Assembly (NCBI GenBank): GCA_028275195.1
Contig: JAPWVC010000004.1
Coordinates: 1 to 28,964, forward strand
Length of the DNA stretch: 28,964 nt
DNA from: Candidatus Acetothermia bacterium
Lineage (GTDB): Bacteria; Bipolaricaulota; Bipolaricaulia; RBG-16-55-9; JANLFV01
Reading direction: 5' to 3'
In this document: in pieces, positions 14,889 through 22,203 of the stretch
Layout: every line of letters begins with the position of its first letter
How positions within the stretch are numbered: the stretch's first letter is position 1
Translations under genes and position numbers: made by a program
The notes under the pieces: model-generated
Database searches by the model: none
What the model was told of the DNA's origin: nothing
The model's input: only the letters and a program-made list of their open reading frames with translations

Positions 14889-15360
14889 TCACCCGGGCTT
14901 GCAGTGCGATCTTAGCTTAGCAAGCGCGAGAGCCCCTGTCAAGCAAGGCCCTCCACCGCCGGCTGCCCCCTCGCCCCAATACCGCCTGATGGAATCCCCC
15001 GGCAACCCAAAAGGCCCAAGCAAGGCCAAGATCAGCGTCGCCAGCACCAGTCCCGCCACCAACCGCGCCATCCGCTCCGCAGCGCTGGCCGCCGCCTGCC
15101 CCAGCCCTGAAGCCCTCGTCGATCCTCATCCGGGAGCGGTAATAGGCCAGGGCTTGCCCGGGACTTCCCAGGGTGGTCACCACATACCAGGGCTCCAGTC
15201 CCTTCTTCAGTGGTTCCTTTACAAGCAAGTTCGCCCAGATGCCGCCCCCTCAAAGTGGCGCCCTTCAGGTCAGGCCGGTAGATCCCCCTCAAGCCAAAGG
15301 GAGCCGCCTGGCTTCACCCTTTCAACACCCAAAAGCGGAGAGGCGCCAGATGGCAACCTC
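14889..15360 (-). mobile_element. Degenerate IS4-type transposase relic
   Basis: This otherwise gene-free stretch carries, on the minus strand, NLLVKEPLKKGLEPWYVVTT followed by ALAYYRSRMRIDEGFR, matching the C-terminal catalytic region of IS4-type DDE transposases (W-x-hydrophobic strand, then the Y..R...E signature). A frameshift after EGFR moves the reading into another frame, which continues AAASAAERMARLVAGLVLA and reaches a stop at 14889-14891. Upstream, further shifts and stops separate short matching segments (for example GSLWLEGDLPA then a stop). No full-length frame and no terminal inverted repeats were found by eye. It lies between the opine dehydrogenase remnant and the PurH-like gene. 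Confidence 0.7.
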
Positions 15361-15361
15361 C

Positions 15362-15391
15362 TTGCCATTGCCCCTGATCTTGGCCTATGCT
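15362..15391 (+). promoter_or_regulatory. Possible promoter of the PurH-like gene
   Basis: TTGCCA (15362-15367), 18-nt spacer, TATGCT (15386-15391). The -35 box matches 5 of 6 and the -10 box 4 of 6 bases. It lies at the upstream edge of the transposase relic, 24 nt before the proposed TTG start. Confidence 0.35.
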
Positions 15392-15414
15392 TAGGCAAGC
15401 AGGAGGTGAGCGGC

Positions 15415-16359
15415 TTGGCGGAGGGGTCAGCTCCGTTTCCGTCCCGGCTCGAGCTGGTTTACACTAAAGCCATCGAGCTCCAGGATCAAGCGGCGCTCTA
15501 CTATATGCCCATGCCAGGCGAGGGGGGGCCAGAGCCGCCGTTCGCGCGGCTCCATGGCCCTCCGCCGAGTTATGAAGACATCCTTAACCTCGAGGTCGCA
15601 CTCCAGGCCGCGAGTGCCTTTGCCCGGCCTACGGTCGCCTTGGTCAAGCACGGCCGGCTCTACGGGCTGGCCTCGGCGGAGTCGATCGGAGAGGCCTTCA
15701 CCTTAGCCTACCGGGCCGATGAGCGGGCAGCCGAGTGGAGCCTGGCCGGGCTCAATCGGGCCGTGACCGAGGAGTCTGCCAGGCTCCTGGCCAAGGAGCC
15801 GATCGCGGCTCTCCTCGCGCCGGGATATGAGGCTGGGGCATTAGAGCTCCTGAGGAAGCGGAAGGGCTTCAAGGTCTTCCAGGCCGGTCAACCCCAAGGG
15901 CAACGAGAGGAGCTGGAGCTGCGAGGAACCATCTTCGGCCTGCTTGTCCGCGTCCGGGAGCGAGGGAGCGAGCCTGAGCTCGCCGAGCCTAAGCTGGAGG
16001 TGGTGAGCAAGCGCGAGCCGACACTAAAAGAGCGGACCGACCTCTGCTTCGCTTGGAAGGCGCTGGCCTGGGCCGGGCCGGAAGCAGCCCTTATCGCCAA
16101 GGACGAGTGCCTGGTCGGGCTAGGGGTAGGCCAGGCCAGCCTCATCGAGGCCGTGGCCCTCGCCATCCGGAAGGCCGGGCCGCGGGCCAAAGGGGCAGCG
16201 CTCGCCTTACCGGCCCTGCCCGATCGGGACCCCCTCGACCTCGCCGCGGCTGCCAGGATCACAGGAATCATCACCTCCAGCAGCTTGGCAGATAGCCAGG
16301 AGCTCATCCGCGCGGCCGATGAGCATGGCCTGGCCTTGGCTCTCTCGCCAGGCAGTTGA
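15415..16359 (+). CDS. Divergent stand-alone PurH transformylase-like (AICARFT) protein
   Basis: AICAR transformylase adds the formyl group in the penultimate step of purine synthesis. The 314 residues align in order with the C-terminal domain of PurH and are of the right length. Blocks are LHGPPPSYEDILNLEVAL (family LxGKxLSYNNxxD), TVALVKHGRLYGLASAES (family VKHxNPCG, K78 and H79 kept), LNRAVTEESARLLAKE, APGYEAGALELLRKRKG, IAKDECLVGLGVGQASLIEA and AADEHGLALALS. Missing are RYGENPHQ, NPCG, SAFGG, the FPFRDG/QPGGS loops in usual form, and the final RHFRH. There is no IMP cyclohydrolase domain. The TTG start was chosen because AGGAGGTGAG lies 4 nt upstream and the frame before it is transposase-relic DNA. 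It may be a degraded or repurposed enzyme; activity is doubtful. Confidence 0.65.
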   Translation: MAEGSAPFPSRLELVYTKAIELQDQAALYYMPMPGEGGPEPPFARLHGPPPSYEDILNLEVALQAASAFARPTVALVKHGRLYGLASAESIGEAFTLAYRADERAAEWSLAGLNRAVTEESARLLAKEPIAALLAPGYEAGALELLRKRKGFKVFQAGQPQGQREELELRGTIFGLLVRVRERGSEPELAEPKLEVVSKREPTLKERTDLCFAWKALAWAGPEAALIAKDECLVGLGVGQASLIEAVALAIRKAGPRAKGAALALPALPDRDPLDLAAAARITGIITSSSLADSQELIRAADEHGLALALSPGS

Positions 16360-16384
16360 CTTCCCGCGGGCGCTAGTGTAGAGT
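16356..16384 (+). promoter_or_regulatory. Promoter of the secreted propeller gene
   Basis: TTGACT (16356-16361), 17-nt spacer, TAGAGT (16379-16384). The -35 box contains the stop codon of the PurH-like gene. The -10 box overlaps an in-frame GTG (16383), which argues for the ATG at 16416 as the true start of the gene. Confidence 0.6.
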
Positions 16385-16415
16385 GGCGAAGAAGCGTCGC
16401 AAGAAGGGAGAAAGA

Positions 16416-18191
16416 ATGAACAGATCGAGAGGGCTGAGATTCAGCATTCTCACGGCGCTGGCGCTCTTGTTCCTGCTTTCAGGCGGGCTGATGCCGCTCG
16501 AGCTACAGGCGAACGGCGGGCCGGCTACGCTCACCATCTGGGGGATCCCTACTCCCAATAGCCTGCCCCTAGGAGTGGCGGTCAACCAGGCGAACGGCCA
16601 GGTCTATTTCGCCGAAGCGGGGGGCGACAAGATCGGCCGGCTCGATCCCGCGAGCAATGTGATCGTGGAGTGGACGGTCGGGGACGGCCCAGCCTACCTG
16701 GAGATCGAGCCTTCATCTGGGCTAGTCTACTTCACGGAGTATGACGGGAACAGGATCTCGCGGTTGAGCCCCACGCTCAACGGCTACTCCTACGCGACGA
16801 TCCCCACCACCGCCAACAGCGCGCCGAACGGGCTGAAGCTGAACCTCGTCAGCCCGACGGAGATCTTCTTCACGGAGAGGCTGGGGAAGAAGCTCGGCCG
16901 GCTGGTGACCGGCGGCCTGGTTTTCGACTTGATCATCATCTCCACTCCAACCGAGCGCGCGGTGGCCCCGACGACCCAGACCCTCACGCCTACGACCACG
17001 GTCGTCACGCCGCTGGTCAGGCCGGGTAGCCCGGGGCTCCCGCCGGCCGTGGCGCTGATCCCCGCGGCAGCTTCCGGCCCGTTCACGGAGTGGCCCTTCA
17101 CCCTGACCGAAGGGAACCCCGCGATGATCGCCCAAGGTCCAGATGGGCACCTCTGGATCTCGACCGAGACCAGGAGCATCCTCCAGTTCATCCCCGAGAG
17201 CAACATCTTCTACTTCCATGACCTGCCGAGCGAGAGCGCCTCGCTCGACCTCGCGCTCGATGGGTCGGGGAACATCTGGTTCACCGAGGGCTGGGCGGAC
17301 AAGATCGGGAGGCTCAATCCGAGCAATGGCGATGTGACCGAGTGGCCGCTCCCCAGCGGGCGGCAGCCCTTTGCCATCGCGGTCGGCCCGGACGGGACGA
17401 TCTGGTTCAGTGAGCGCGAGGGCGATCGGATCGGGAACCTCGACCCCGCGACCAATAGGATCACGGAGTATCAACTGGCGAGCAATGCTCACCCGCTCGA
17501 CATCGCCTTCGACGCGAGCGGGAACCTCTGGTTCACCACCGAGCGGGCGAACTACCTGGGGCGGCTCAGCCTCGGGCCGATCCTGGGCCCCTCGCCGGTC
17601 GGGCTCCCTTCAGTCCAGATCAGCATCGACCGTGGTTGCGGGGCGAACTATAATCCCGGCGAGCCACTCACCTTCTCTTACTCCGTCAGCGAGACCGCGG
17701 CGGTAACCTTGCTCGACTTCGAGACGAGCGGCAACATCAAGCAGATGGCCCTGGGGACCGTCCCCGCCGGCATGACCCGGAGTAGCACGGGCATCGTAGG
17801 CGGCCCTGCGGGGGTCGAGACCCTCGTCCTGGTGGCAAGGACCCTCTCGGGGATTTATGTTTCGACCGGCTGCTCCTTCGGGATCGGCGGGATGAGCCCC
17901 TCGCTCGTCTCCATCACCGTCGATCGTGGCTGTAATGGCACATACCACCTTGGCGAGACCGCCAGCGTCACGCTCCAGAGCAGCGTCTCCGGCCAGGTGA
18001 GGCTCTACAATGTCACCCGCGACGGCCGGCTCGTCCAGATCTCGGTCTTCCCGCCCCTGATCACCCCGGGATTGAGGCTCACCGTCAGCGCGCCCTTCAG
18101 CGGCGCGATCGGACGGAATACCCTCGTGATGCAGGTCCTCACGGGGAGTGGGGTCCTGACCGCGGCCTGTAGCACGAATGTCCTACCCTAG
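16416..18191 (+). CDS. Secreted Vgb-like (streptogramin-lyase-type) beta-propeller protein with C-terminal Ig-like repeats
   Basis: A 591-residue exported protein with signal peptide (about 1-32, ending LELQANG). Repeats of the form V-Y/W-F-T/A-E-x-x-x-D-K-I-G-R-L-x-P-x(n)-E-W (VYFAEAGGDKIGRLDP, IWFTEGWADKIGRLNP, IWFSEREGDRIGNLDP, LWFTTERANYLGRLS) are propeller blades like those of virginiamycin B lyase. The propeller is interrupted at about 182-225 by a Thr/Pro-rich insert (APTTQTLTPTTTVVTPLV). Two tandem domains follow (from about 404 and 502), each starting I-x-DRGC-(x)3-Y-(x)2-GE and with a second Cys near its end, suggesting one disulfide each. The ATG at 16416 has AGGGAG upstream. Vgb homologues outside antibiotic resistance are mostly uncharacterised, so lyase activity is not claimed. 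Confidence 0.8.
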   Translation: MNRSRGLRFSILTALALLFLLSGGLMPLELQANGGPATLTIWGIPTPNSLPLGVAVNQANGQVYFAEAGGDKIGRLDPASNVIVEWTVGDGPAYLEIEPSSGLVYFTEYDGNRISRLSPTLNGYSYATIPTTANSAPNGLKLNLVSPTEIFFTERLGKKLGRLVTGGLVFDLIIISTPTERAVAPTTQTLTPTTTVVTPLVRPGSPGLPPAVALIPAAASGPFTEWPFTLTEGNPAMIAQGPDGHLWISTETRSILQFIPESNIFYFHDLPSESASLDLALDGSGNIWFTEGWADKIGRLNPSNGDVTEWPLPSGRQPFAIAVGPDGTIWFSEREGDRIGNLDPATNRITEYQLASNAHPLDIAFDASGNLWFTTERANYLGRLSLGPILGPSPVGLPSVQISIDRGCGANYNPGEPLTFSYSVSETAAVTLLDFETSGNIKQMALGTVPAGMTRSSTGIVGGPAGVETLVLVARTLSGIYVSTGCSFGIGGMSPSLVSITVDRGCNGTYHLGETASVTLQSSVSGQVRLYNVTRDGRLVQISVFPPLITPGLRLTVSAPFSGAIGRNTLVMQVLTGSGVLTAACSTNVLP

Positions 18192-18215
18192 GCCAGAGCC
18201 GGGCTGGAGGGATCT

Positions 18216-18746
18216 ATGGCCATAGAGCGGATCCGCGGGCGGGCCTGGAAGTTCGGGGACGATGTCAATACCGATGTGATCTATCCGGGGAAATACCTGC
18301 CCCTCACCGACCCTAAAGAGATGGCCCTCCATGCCTTCGAAGGGGTCCGGCCGGAGTTCGCCAGGGCCGTCAAGCCCGGGGACATCCTGGTGGCCGGGAG
18401 ATACTTCGGCTGCGGCTCCTCCAGGGAGCAGGCCGCCACCTGCCTGAAAGCCCTCGGCCTGGGGGCGGTGATCGCCGAATCCTTCGCCCGGATCTACTAC
18501 CGGAATGCCATCAACCTGGGGCTCCCGATCTTGGCCTGTCCGGGGATCTCAAAGAAGGTCGAGGAAGGCCAGGAGCTGGAGGTCGACCTCCGCAAGGGCT
18601 CGATAAGAAACCTCTCCACCGGCGAGAGCTTCCAGGCCCAGCCGCTCCCGGACTTCGTCCTGGAGATCCTCGAGGCCGGGGGCTTGATCCCCTACCTGAA
18701 GCGGAGGCTCCAAGGGCAAAGGGCCGGGGCAGAGCTCAGCAGTTGA
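18216..18746 (+). CDS. Aconitase-family small subunit (LeuD/HacB-type isopropylmalate or homoaconitate isomerase)
   Basis: The 176-residue swivel domain pairs with a large Fe-S subunit to isomerise 2- or 3-hydroxy-diacids. Signatures are WKFGDDVNTDVIYPGKYLP, the RYFGCGSSREQA substrate loop, and AESFARIYYRNAINLGLPIL. The SREQA form and short length are typical of the LeuD/HacB/DmdB branch rather than long enteric LeuD. Substrate could be isopropylmalate, homoaconitate or dimethylmalate; the KYLPLTDP loop does not decide this for me. ATG preceded by GGAGG (spacer about 5 nt). No large subunit gene is in the window. It lies 24 nt downstream of the propeller gene and 32 nt before an acyltransferase-like gene. 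Confidence 0.88.
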   Translation: MAIERIRGRAWKFGDDVNTDVIYPGKYLPLTDPKEMALHAFEGVRPEFARAVKPGDILVAGRYFGCGSSREQAATCLKALGLGAVIAESFARIYYRNAINLGLPILACPGISKKVEEGQELEVDLRKGSIRNLSTGESFQAQPLPDFVLEILEAGGLIPYLKRRLQGQRAGAELSS

Positions 18747-18778
18747 TCTGACCACTGGAATCGGCTAAGAATAGGGCC

Positions 18779-19468
18779 GTGGTCGAGCCTATCGGGCTGG
18801 AGGAGCTCTTCGACCTCACGCCAGGGAAGGCCCCCTTCCCGGAGATCTTCGTCGGGCTCGAATTCATCTGGGAGGCCTTGAAGAGGATCGCGGAGTTCGC
18901 GAGCCGAGCTAGGCCGCTCGTCCAGGCGAAGGAGGTAACGGGCGCCTTCCTCTTCGGGGCCGTCGAGGTCGGCGAGGGGACGGTCATTGAGCCCGGGGCC
19001 GTGATCCTCGGCCCGGTAATCATCGGCCGGGAGTGCCAGGTCAGGAGCGGGGCCTACATCCGCGGTCCGGCGCTCATCGGCGACAGGGTCATAGTCGGCC
19101 ATACCTCCGAGGTCAAGAATTCCTTGATCCACAGTGAGGCGGAGATCCCCCACTTCGCCTATGTCGGGGACTCCATCTTGGGCTGGCGGAGCCACCTCGG
19201 GGCCGGGGTGAAGATCTCCAACTTGAAGGTCACTCGCGAGCCCGTGACCGTGAGAGTCAAAGGTCGGACCTACGAGACCGGACTGAGGAAGTTCGGGGCG
19301 ATCGTCGGGGATGAGGTCGAGATCGGCTGCAATGCGGTCCTGAACCCCGGGACGATCATCGGGAGGCGAAGCCTGGCCTATCCCCTGACCTCGCTCTCCG
19401 GGTATTATCCCCCGGGATCGGTGATCAAGCTCCGCCAGAGCCTGGAGGTCGTGGAAAGGAGGGCATGA
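18779..19468 (+). CDS. Left-handed beta-helix (GlmU C-domain-like) transferase
   Basis: A 229-residue protein with a short helical N-terminus (to about 40) and then hexapeptide repeats forming a left-handed beta-helix: VEVGEGTVIEPGAVILGPVI, YIRGPALIGDRVIVGHTSEV, then a loop SILGWRSHLGAGVKISNLKV and NAVLNPGTIIGRR. This is the acetyltransferase half of GlmU-like/nucleotide-sugar enzymes without the N-terminal pyrophosphorylase. Its stop overlaps the glmM start, so acetylation of glucosamine-1-phosphate for UDP-GlcNAc synthesis is the natural guess. The GTG start has no good Shine-Dalgarno sequence; the first candidate in-frame ATG is absent nearby. Confidence 0.82.
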   Translation: MVEPIGLEELFDLTPGKAPFPEIFVGLEFIWEALKRIAEFASRARPLVQAKEVTGAFLFGAVEVGEGTVIEPGAVILGPVIIGRECQVRSGAYIRGPALIGDRVIVGHTSEVKNSLIHSEAEIPHFAYVGDSILGWRSHLGAGVKISNLKVTREPVTVRVKGRTYETGLRKFGAIVGDEVEIGCNAVLNPGTIIGRRSLAYPLTSLSGYYPPGSVIKLRQSLEVVERRA

Positions 19469-20796
19469 TGGGGCTCTTCGGGACCGACGGCGTCCGCGGG
19501 ATCGCCAACCTCGAGCTCACCCCAGAGCTGGCGCTGGCTCTCGGCCAGGCCGCTTGGCTCCTCAAGGACGAGCGGAATCGGGCCGTTGTCGGGCGGGATA
19601 CCCGTCGCTCGGGGGAGATGCTCTCCGCGGCCCTGGCCGCGGGATTGGCCTCGGTCGGGCTCGATGTGGTCGATGTGGGTGTGATCCCCACCCCGGCGAT
19701 CCCCCTCTTGATCGAGAGGTATGATGCCTCCTTCGGGGCCGTGGTCTCGGCCTCGCATAACCCCGCGGAGGATAACGGGATAAAGTTCTTCGATCGAGCG
19801 GGCTTCAAGATCCCCGAGGAGGTGGAGGCGGAGCTAGAACGGGCAGTCAATGAGGGCACTCCGCTCCGGCCCTCAGGACAGGGGATCGGCCGGATCAGAG
19901 CCGCAGGCGAGGCAGCCCGGCTCTACCTGGAGCGACTGCTCTCGCTCGGCCGGGAGAGGTTGCAGGGCTTGAAGCTCAGGCTGGTAGTGGACTGTGCGAA
20001 CGGCGCGACCTCGGGAATCGCAGCGAGGCTGTTCTCCTCGCTCGGGCTGGAGGCGATCCCGATCCACGATCAGCCTGACGGGGACAACATCAACCTCAAC
20101 TGCGGCTCGACCGATCCCCGCTCCCTCCAGGAGGCCGTCCGCTTGTATCAAGCTGATCTAGGTGTGGCCTACGATGGTGATGGCGACCGGGCGATCTTCA
20201 TCGACCATCTGGGCCGCGAGGTCGACGGCGATGCGGTCCTCTTCCTGGCCGCTACAGCGCTCAAGGCCAAGGGGCTCCTCGAGCCCCCGCTCGTCGTGGC
20301 GACGGTGATGAGCAACCTCGGGCTGGAGGAGGCCCTCAAGGCCGAGGGGATCGCGCTGGTCCGGACGAAGGTCGGGGACCGCTATGTCGCGGCGGAGATC
20401 GAGGCCCGAGGGGCCAAGCTCGGGGGAGAGCAGTCGGGCCACATCATCTTCCGGGACTGCGGGCCGACGGGCGATGGGCTGATCACCACGCTCCAAGTCT
20501 TGGCGATCCTCAAGGAGGCGGAGCGGCCCCTGAGCGAGCTGGCGGCCCGCCTCCCGCGCTACCCCCAGGTCCTCCACAACATTCCCGTCCCCGATCCGGA
20601 GAGGCTCTACCAGAATCGGAGGCTCCAGGAGGCTATCGCCTCCTTCCAGGCCCATCTCGATGGGATAGGGCGGCTCATCGTCCGCCCCTCGGGGACCCAG
20701 CCAGTGGTCCGGGTGATGGTCGAAGGCAAGGATGAGGCCCTCATCCGCCGGGTCAGCCAGGAGTTAAGCCGGCTGATCGAGCAAGAGCTGAGCTGA
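19465..20796 (+). CDS. glmM: Phosphoglucosamine mutase
   Basis: Converts glucosamine-6-phosphate to glucosamine-1-phosphate for UDP-GlcNAc and peptidoglycan. From the first ATG the protein has 443 residues, the normal size. It shows GLFGTDGVRGIAN, the phospho-serine loop VVSASHNPAEDNGIKFF (S97), the Mg-binding DGDGDR loop (D237, D239, D241), the sugar loop GGEQSGHIIF and the C-terminal phosphate loop RPSGTQPVVRVMVEG. The last loop usually reads RPSGTEP; Glu is Gln here. A second ATG directly follows (19468). AAAGGAGG lies just upstream, and the start overlaps the preceding stop, so the two genes are co-translated. Confidence 0.94.
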   Translation: MMGLFGTDGVRGIANLELTPELALALGQAAWLLKDERNRAVVGRDTRRSGEMLSAALAAGLASVGLDVVDVGVIPTPAIPLLIERYDASFGAVVSASHNPAEDNGIKFFDRAGFKIPEEVEAELERAVNEGTPLRPSGQGIGRIRAAGEAARLYLERLLSLGRERLQGLKLRLVVDCANGATSGIAARLFSSLGLEAIPIHDQPDGDNINLNCGSTDPRSLQEAVRLYQADLGVAYDGDGDRAIFIDHLGREVDGDAVLFLAATALKAKGLLEPPLVVATVMSNLGLEEALKAEGIALVRTKVGDRYVAAEIEARGAKLGGEQSGHIIFRDCGPTGDGLITTLQVLAILKEAERPLSELAARLPRYPQVLHNIPVPDPERLYQNRRLQEAIASFQAHLDGIGRLIVRPSGTQPVVRVMVEGKDEALIRRVSQELSRLIEQELS

Positions 20797-20851
20797 TCTT
20801 GCCCCTCACCCTGTGAGGGTCCGGAATGCACTGAGGCCAAGAGCGCTAGCG

Positions 20852-20880
20852 TTGACGGCCCCTCTCGCAGGTGGTATATT
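20852..20880 (+). promoter_or_regulatory. Sigma-70 promoter of the miaB-ispG-dinG-proS operon
   Basis: TTGACG (20852-20857), 17-nt spacer, TATATT (20875-20880). The -10 box ends 12 nt before the miaB ATG (20893), so the leader would be about 5-6 nt, too short for a Shine-Dalgarno interaction. Confidence 0.8.
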
Positions 20881-20892
20881 TCGAAATCGGAG

Positions 20893-22203
20893 ATGCAGGC
20901 CGTTTACATCCATACCTGGGGTTGCCAGCTCAATGAGCACAAGTCCGAGGAGATCGCCGGGGTCCTCGCGCGGGCCGGCTTCCGCTTGGTGGAGCGGCTG
21001 GAGGAGGCCGAGATCGTCGTCTTCAACACCTGTTCGGTCCGGGAGAAGGCCGTCGAGAAGGTCCTGGGGAAGCTCGGGGAGGTCCAGCGCCTCCGCTCTC
21101 GGGGGAGGGAGGTCCTCCTGGGGATCGGCGGTTGCCTCTCCCAGGCCGAGCGGGAGAGGCTCTTCGCTCGCGCTAAGGGGGTTGGGATCGACTTCCTCTT
21201 CGGGACCTCCGATCAGGACATCAAGCGCCTCCCGGAGCTGATCGCTCGGGCTAGGGCCGAGCCACAGCTCGTGGCGATCGGGAAGCCCGAGGGGCTCGAC
21301 CACCTCCCGGTCCGGCGAAAGAGCCCATTCCAAGCCTATGTGACGATCACAGAGGGGTGCGACCACTTCTGCTCCTACTGCATCGTCCCCTATACCCGGG
21401 GGCGCCTCCGCTCGAGGCCGCCGGAGGAGATCGTCGCCGAGGTCGAGGAGCTCGCTTCCCAGGGCTACAAGGAGGTCACCCTCCTCGGCCAGAATGTCAA
21501 CTCCTATGGGAAGGACCTCTTCGGTGAGGGGAGGTTCCCCGAGCTTTTGCGGCAGGTGGCGCGGACTGGGATCCCCCGGATTCGCTTTACTTCCTCTCAC
21601 CCGGAAGATATGACCGAAGACCTTCTGAGGACGATCGCCTCTCTCCCCAATGTTTGCGAGCAGCTTCACATGGCCGCCCAATCCGGCTCGGACCGGGTGC
21701 TAAAGGACATGCGCCGGCCTTATACCAAGGCCCAGTTCCTGGAGAAGGTCGAGCTGGCCAAGCGCCTGATCCCCGGGGTGAACATCACCACCGACCTGAT
21801 CGTCGGCTACCCCATCGAGACGGAGGAGGACTTCCAGGAGACGGTCGACCTAGTCGAGCGGGCCCGGTTCGGGAGCGCCTTCATCTTCAAGTTCTCCCCC
21901 AGGCCGGGGACGATCGCCGCGGTGAAATACGGCGATCCGATCCCCAGGGGGATCAAAGAGCGCCGGCATAAGCTCCTCTTGGAGCTCCAGCGGCGGATCA
22001 GCGATGAGGAGAGTCGGAGGCTCCTCGGGCAAGAGGTGGAGGTCCTCGTCGAGGGGCACTCCGATGGGAAGCTCTTCGGGAAGGGCCGGGACGGCCGGAC
22101 GGTGATCCTAAGCGGGAGCGGGGATGAGCGCCTCCTTGGGGAGCTCATCAAGGTGAGGATCACGGGGGTGGCCAAGGGGACGCTCCTCGGGGAGATGAGA
22201 TGA
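20893..22203 (+). CDS. miaB: tRNA-2-methylthio-N6-dimethylallyladenosine synthase
   Basis: Radical-SAM enzyme that adds the methylthio group to i6A37 of tRNAs. The 436-residue protein carries the three N-terminal auxiliary cluster cysteines (C11 in TWGCQLN, C47 in NTCSVREKA, C81 in GGCLSQ), the radical-SAM CxxxCxxC (C156, C160, C163 in CDHFCSYCIVPYTRGR) and a C-terminal TRAM-like domain (about 370-436). The SYCIVPYTRGRLRSR block and N-terminal pattern favour MiaB over RimO or MtaB. ATG at 20893 lies right after the promoter, implying a near-leaderless mRNA. Its stop overlaps the ispG start (ATGA). Confidence 0.94.
   Translation: MQAVYIHTWGCQLNEHKSEEIAGVLARAGFRLVERLEEAEIVVFNTCSVREKAVEKVLGKLGEVQRLRSRGREVLLGIGGCLSQAERERLFARAKGVGIDFLFGTSDQDIKRLPELIARARAEPQLVAIGKPEGLDHLPVRRKSPFQAYVTITEGCDHFCSYCIVPYTRGRLRSRPPEEIVAEVEELASQGYKEVTLLGQNVNSYGKDLFGEGRFPELLRQVARTGIPRIRFTSSHPEDMTEDLLRTIASLPNVCEQLHMAAQSGSDRVLKDMRRPYTKAQFLEKVELAKRLIPGVNITTDLIVGYPIETEEDFQETVDLVERARFGSAFIFKFSPRPGTIAAVKYGDPIPRGIKERRHKLLLELQRRISDEESRRLLGQEVEVLVEGHSDGKLFGKGRDGRTVILSGSGDERLLGELIKVRITGVAKGTLLGEMR

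Noticed and set aside
14872..15414. N-terminal extension of the PurH-like gene from 14872
   Set aside because: This stretch is transposase-relic DNA read in the opposite direction; a TTG with a strong Shine-Dalgarno sequence at 15415 gives a domain-length protein.
16383..16415. GTG start adding MAKKRRKKGER to the propeller protein
   Set aside because: The GTG overlaps the -10 box of the gene's own promoter, and the ATG at 16416 has a proper ribosome binding site and signal peptide.
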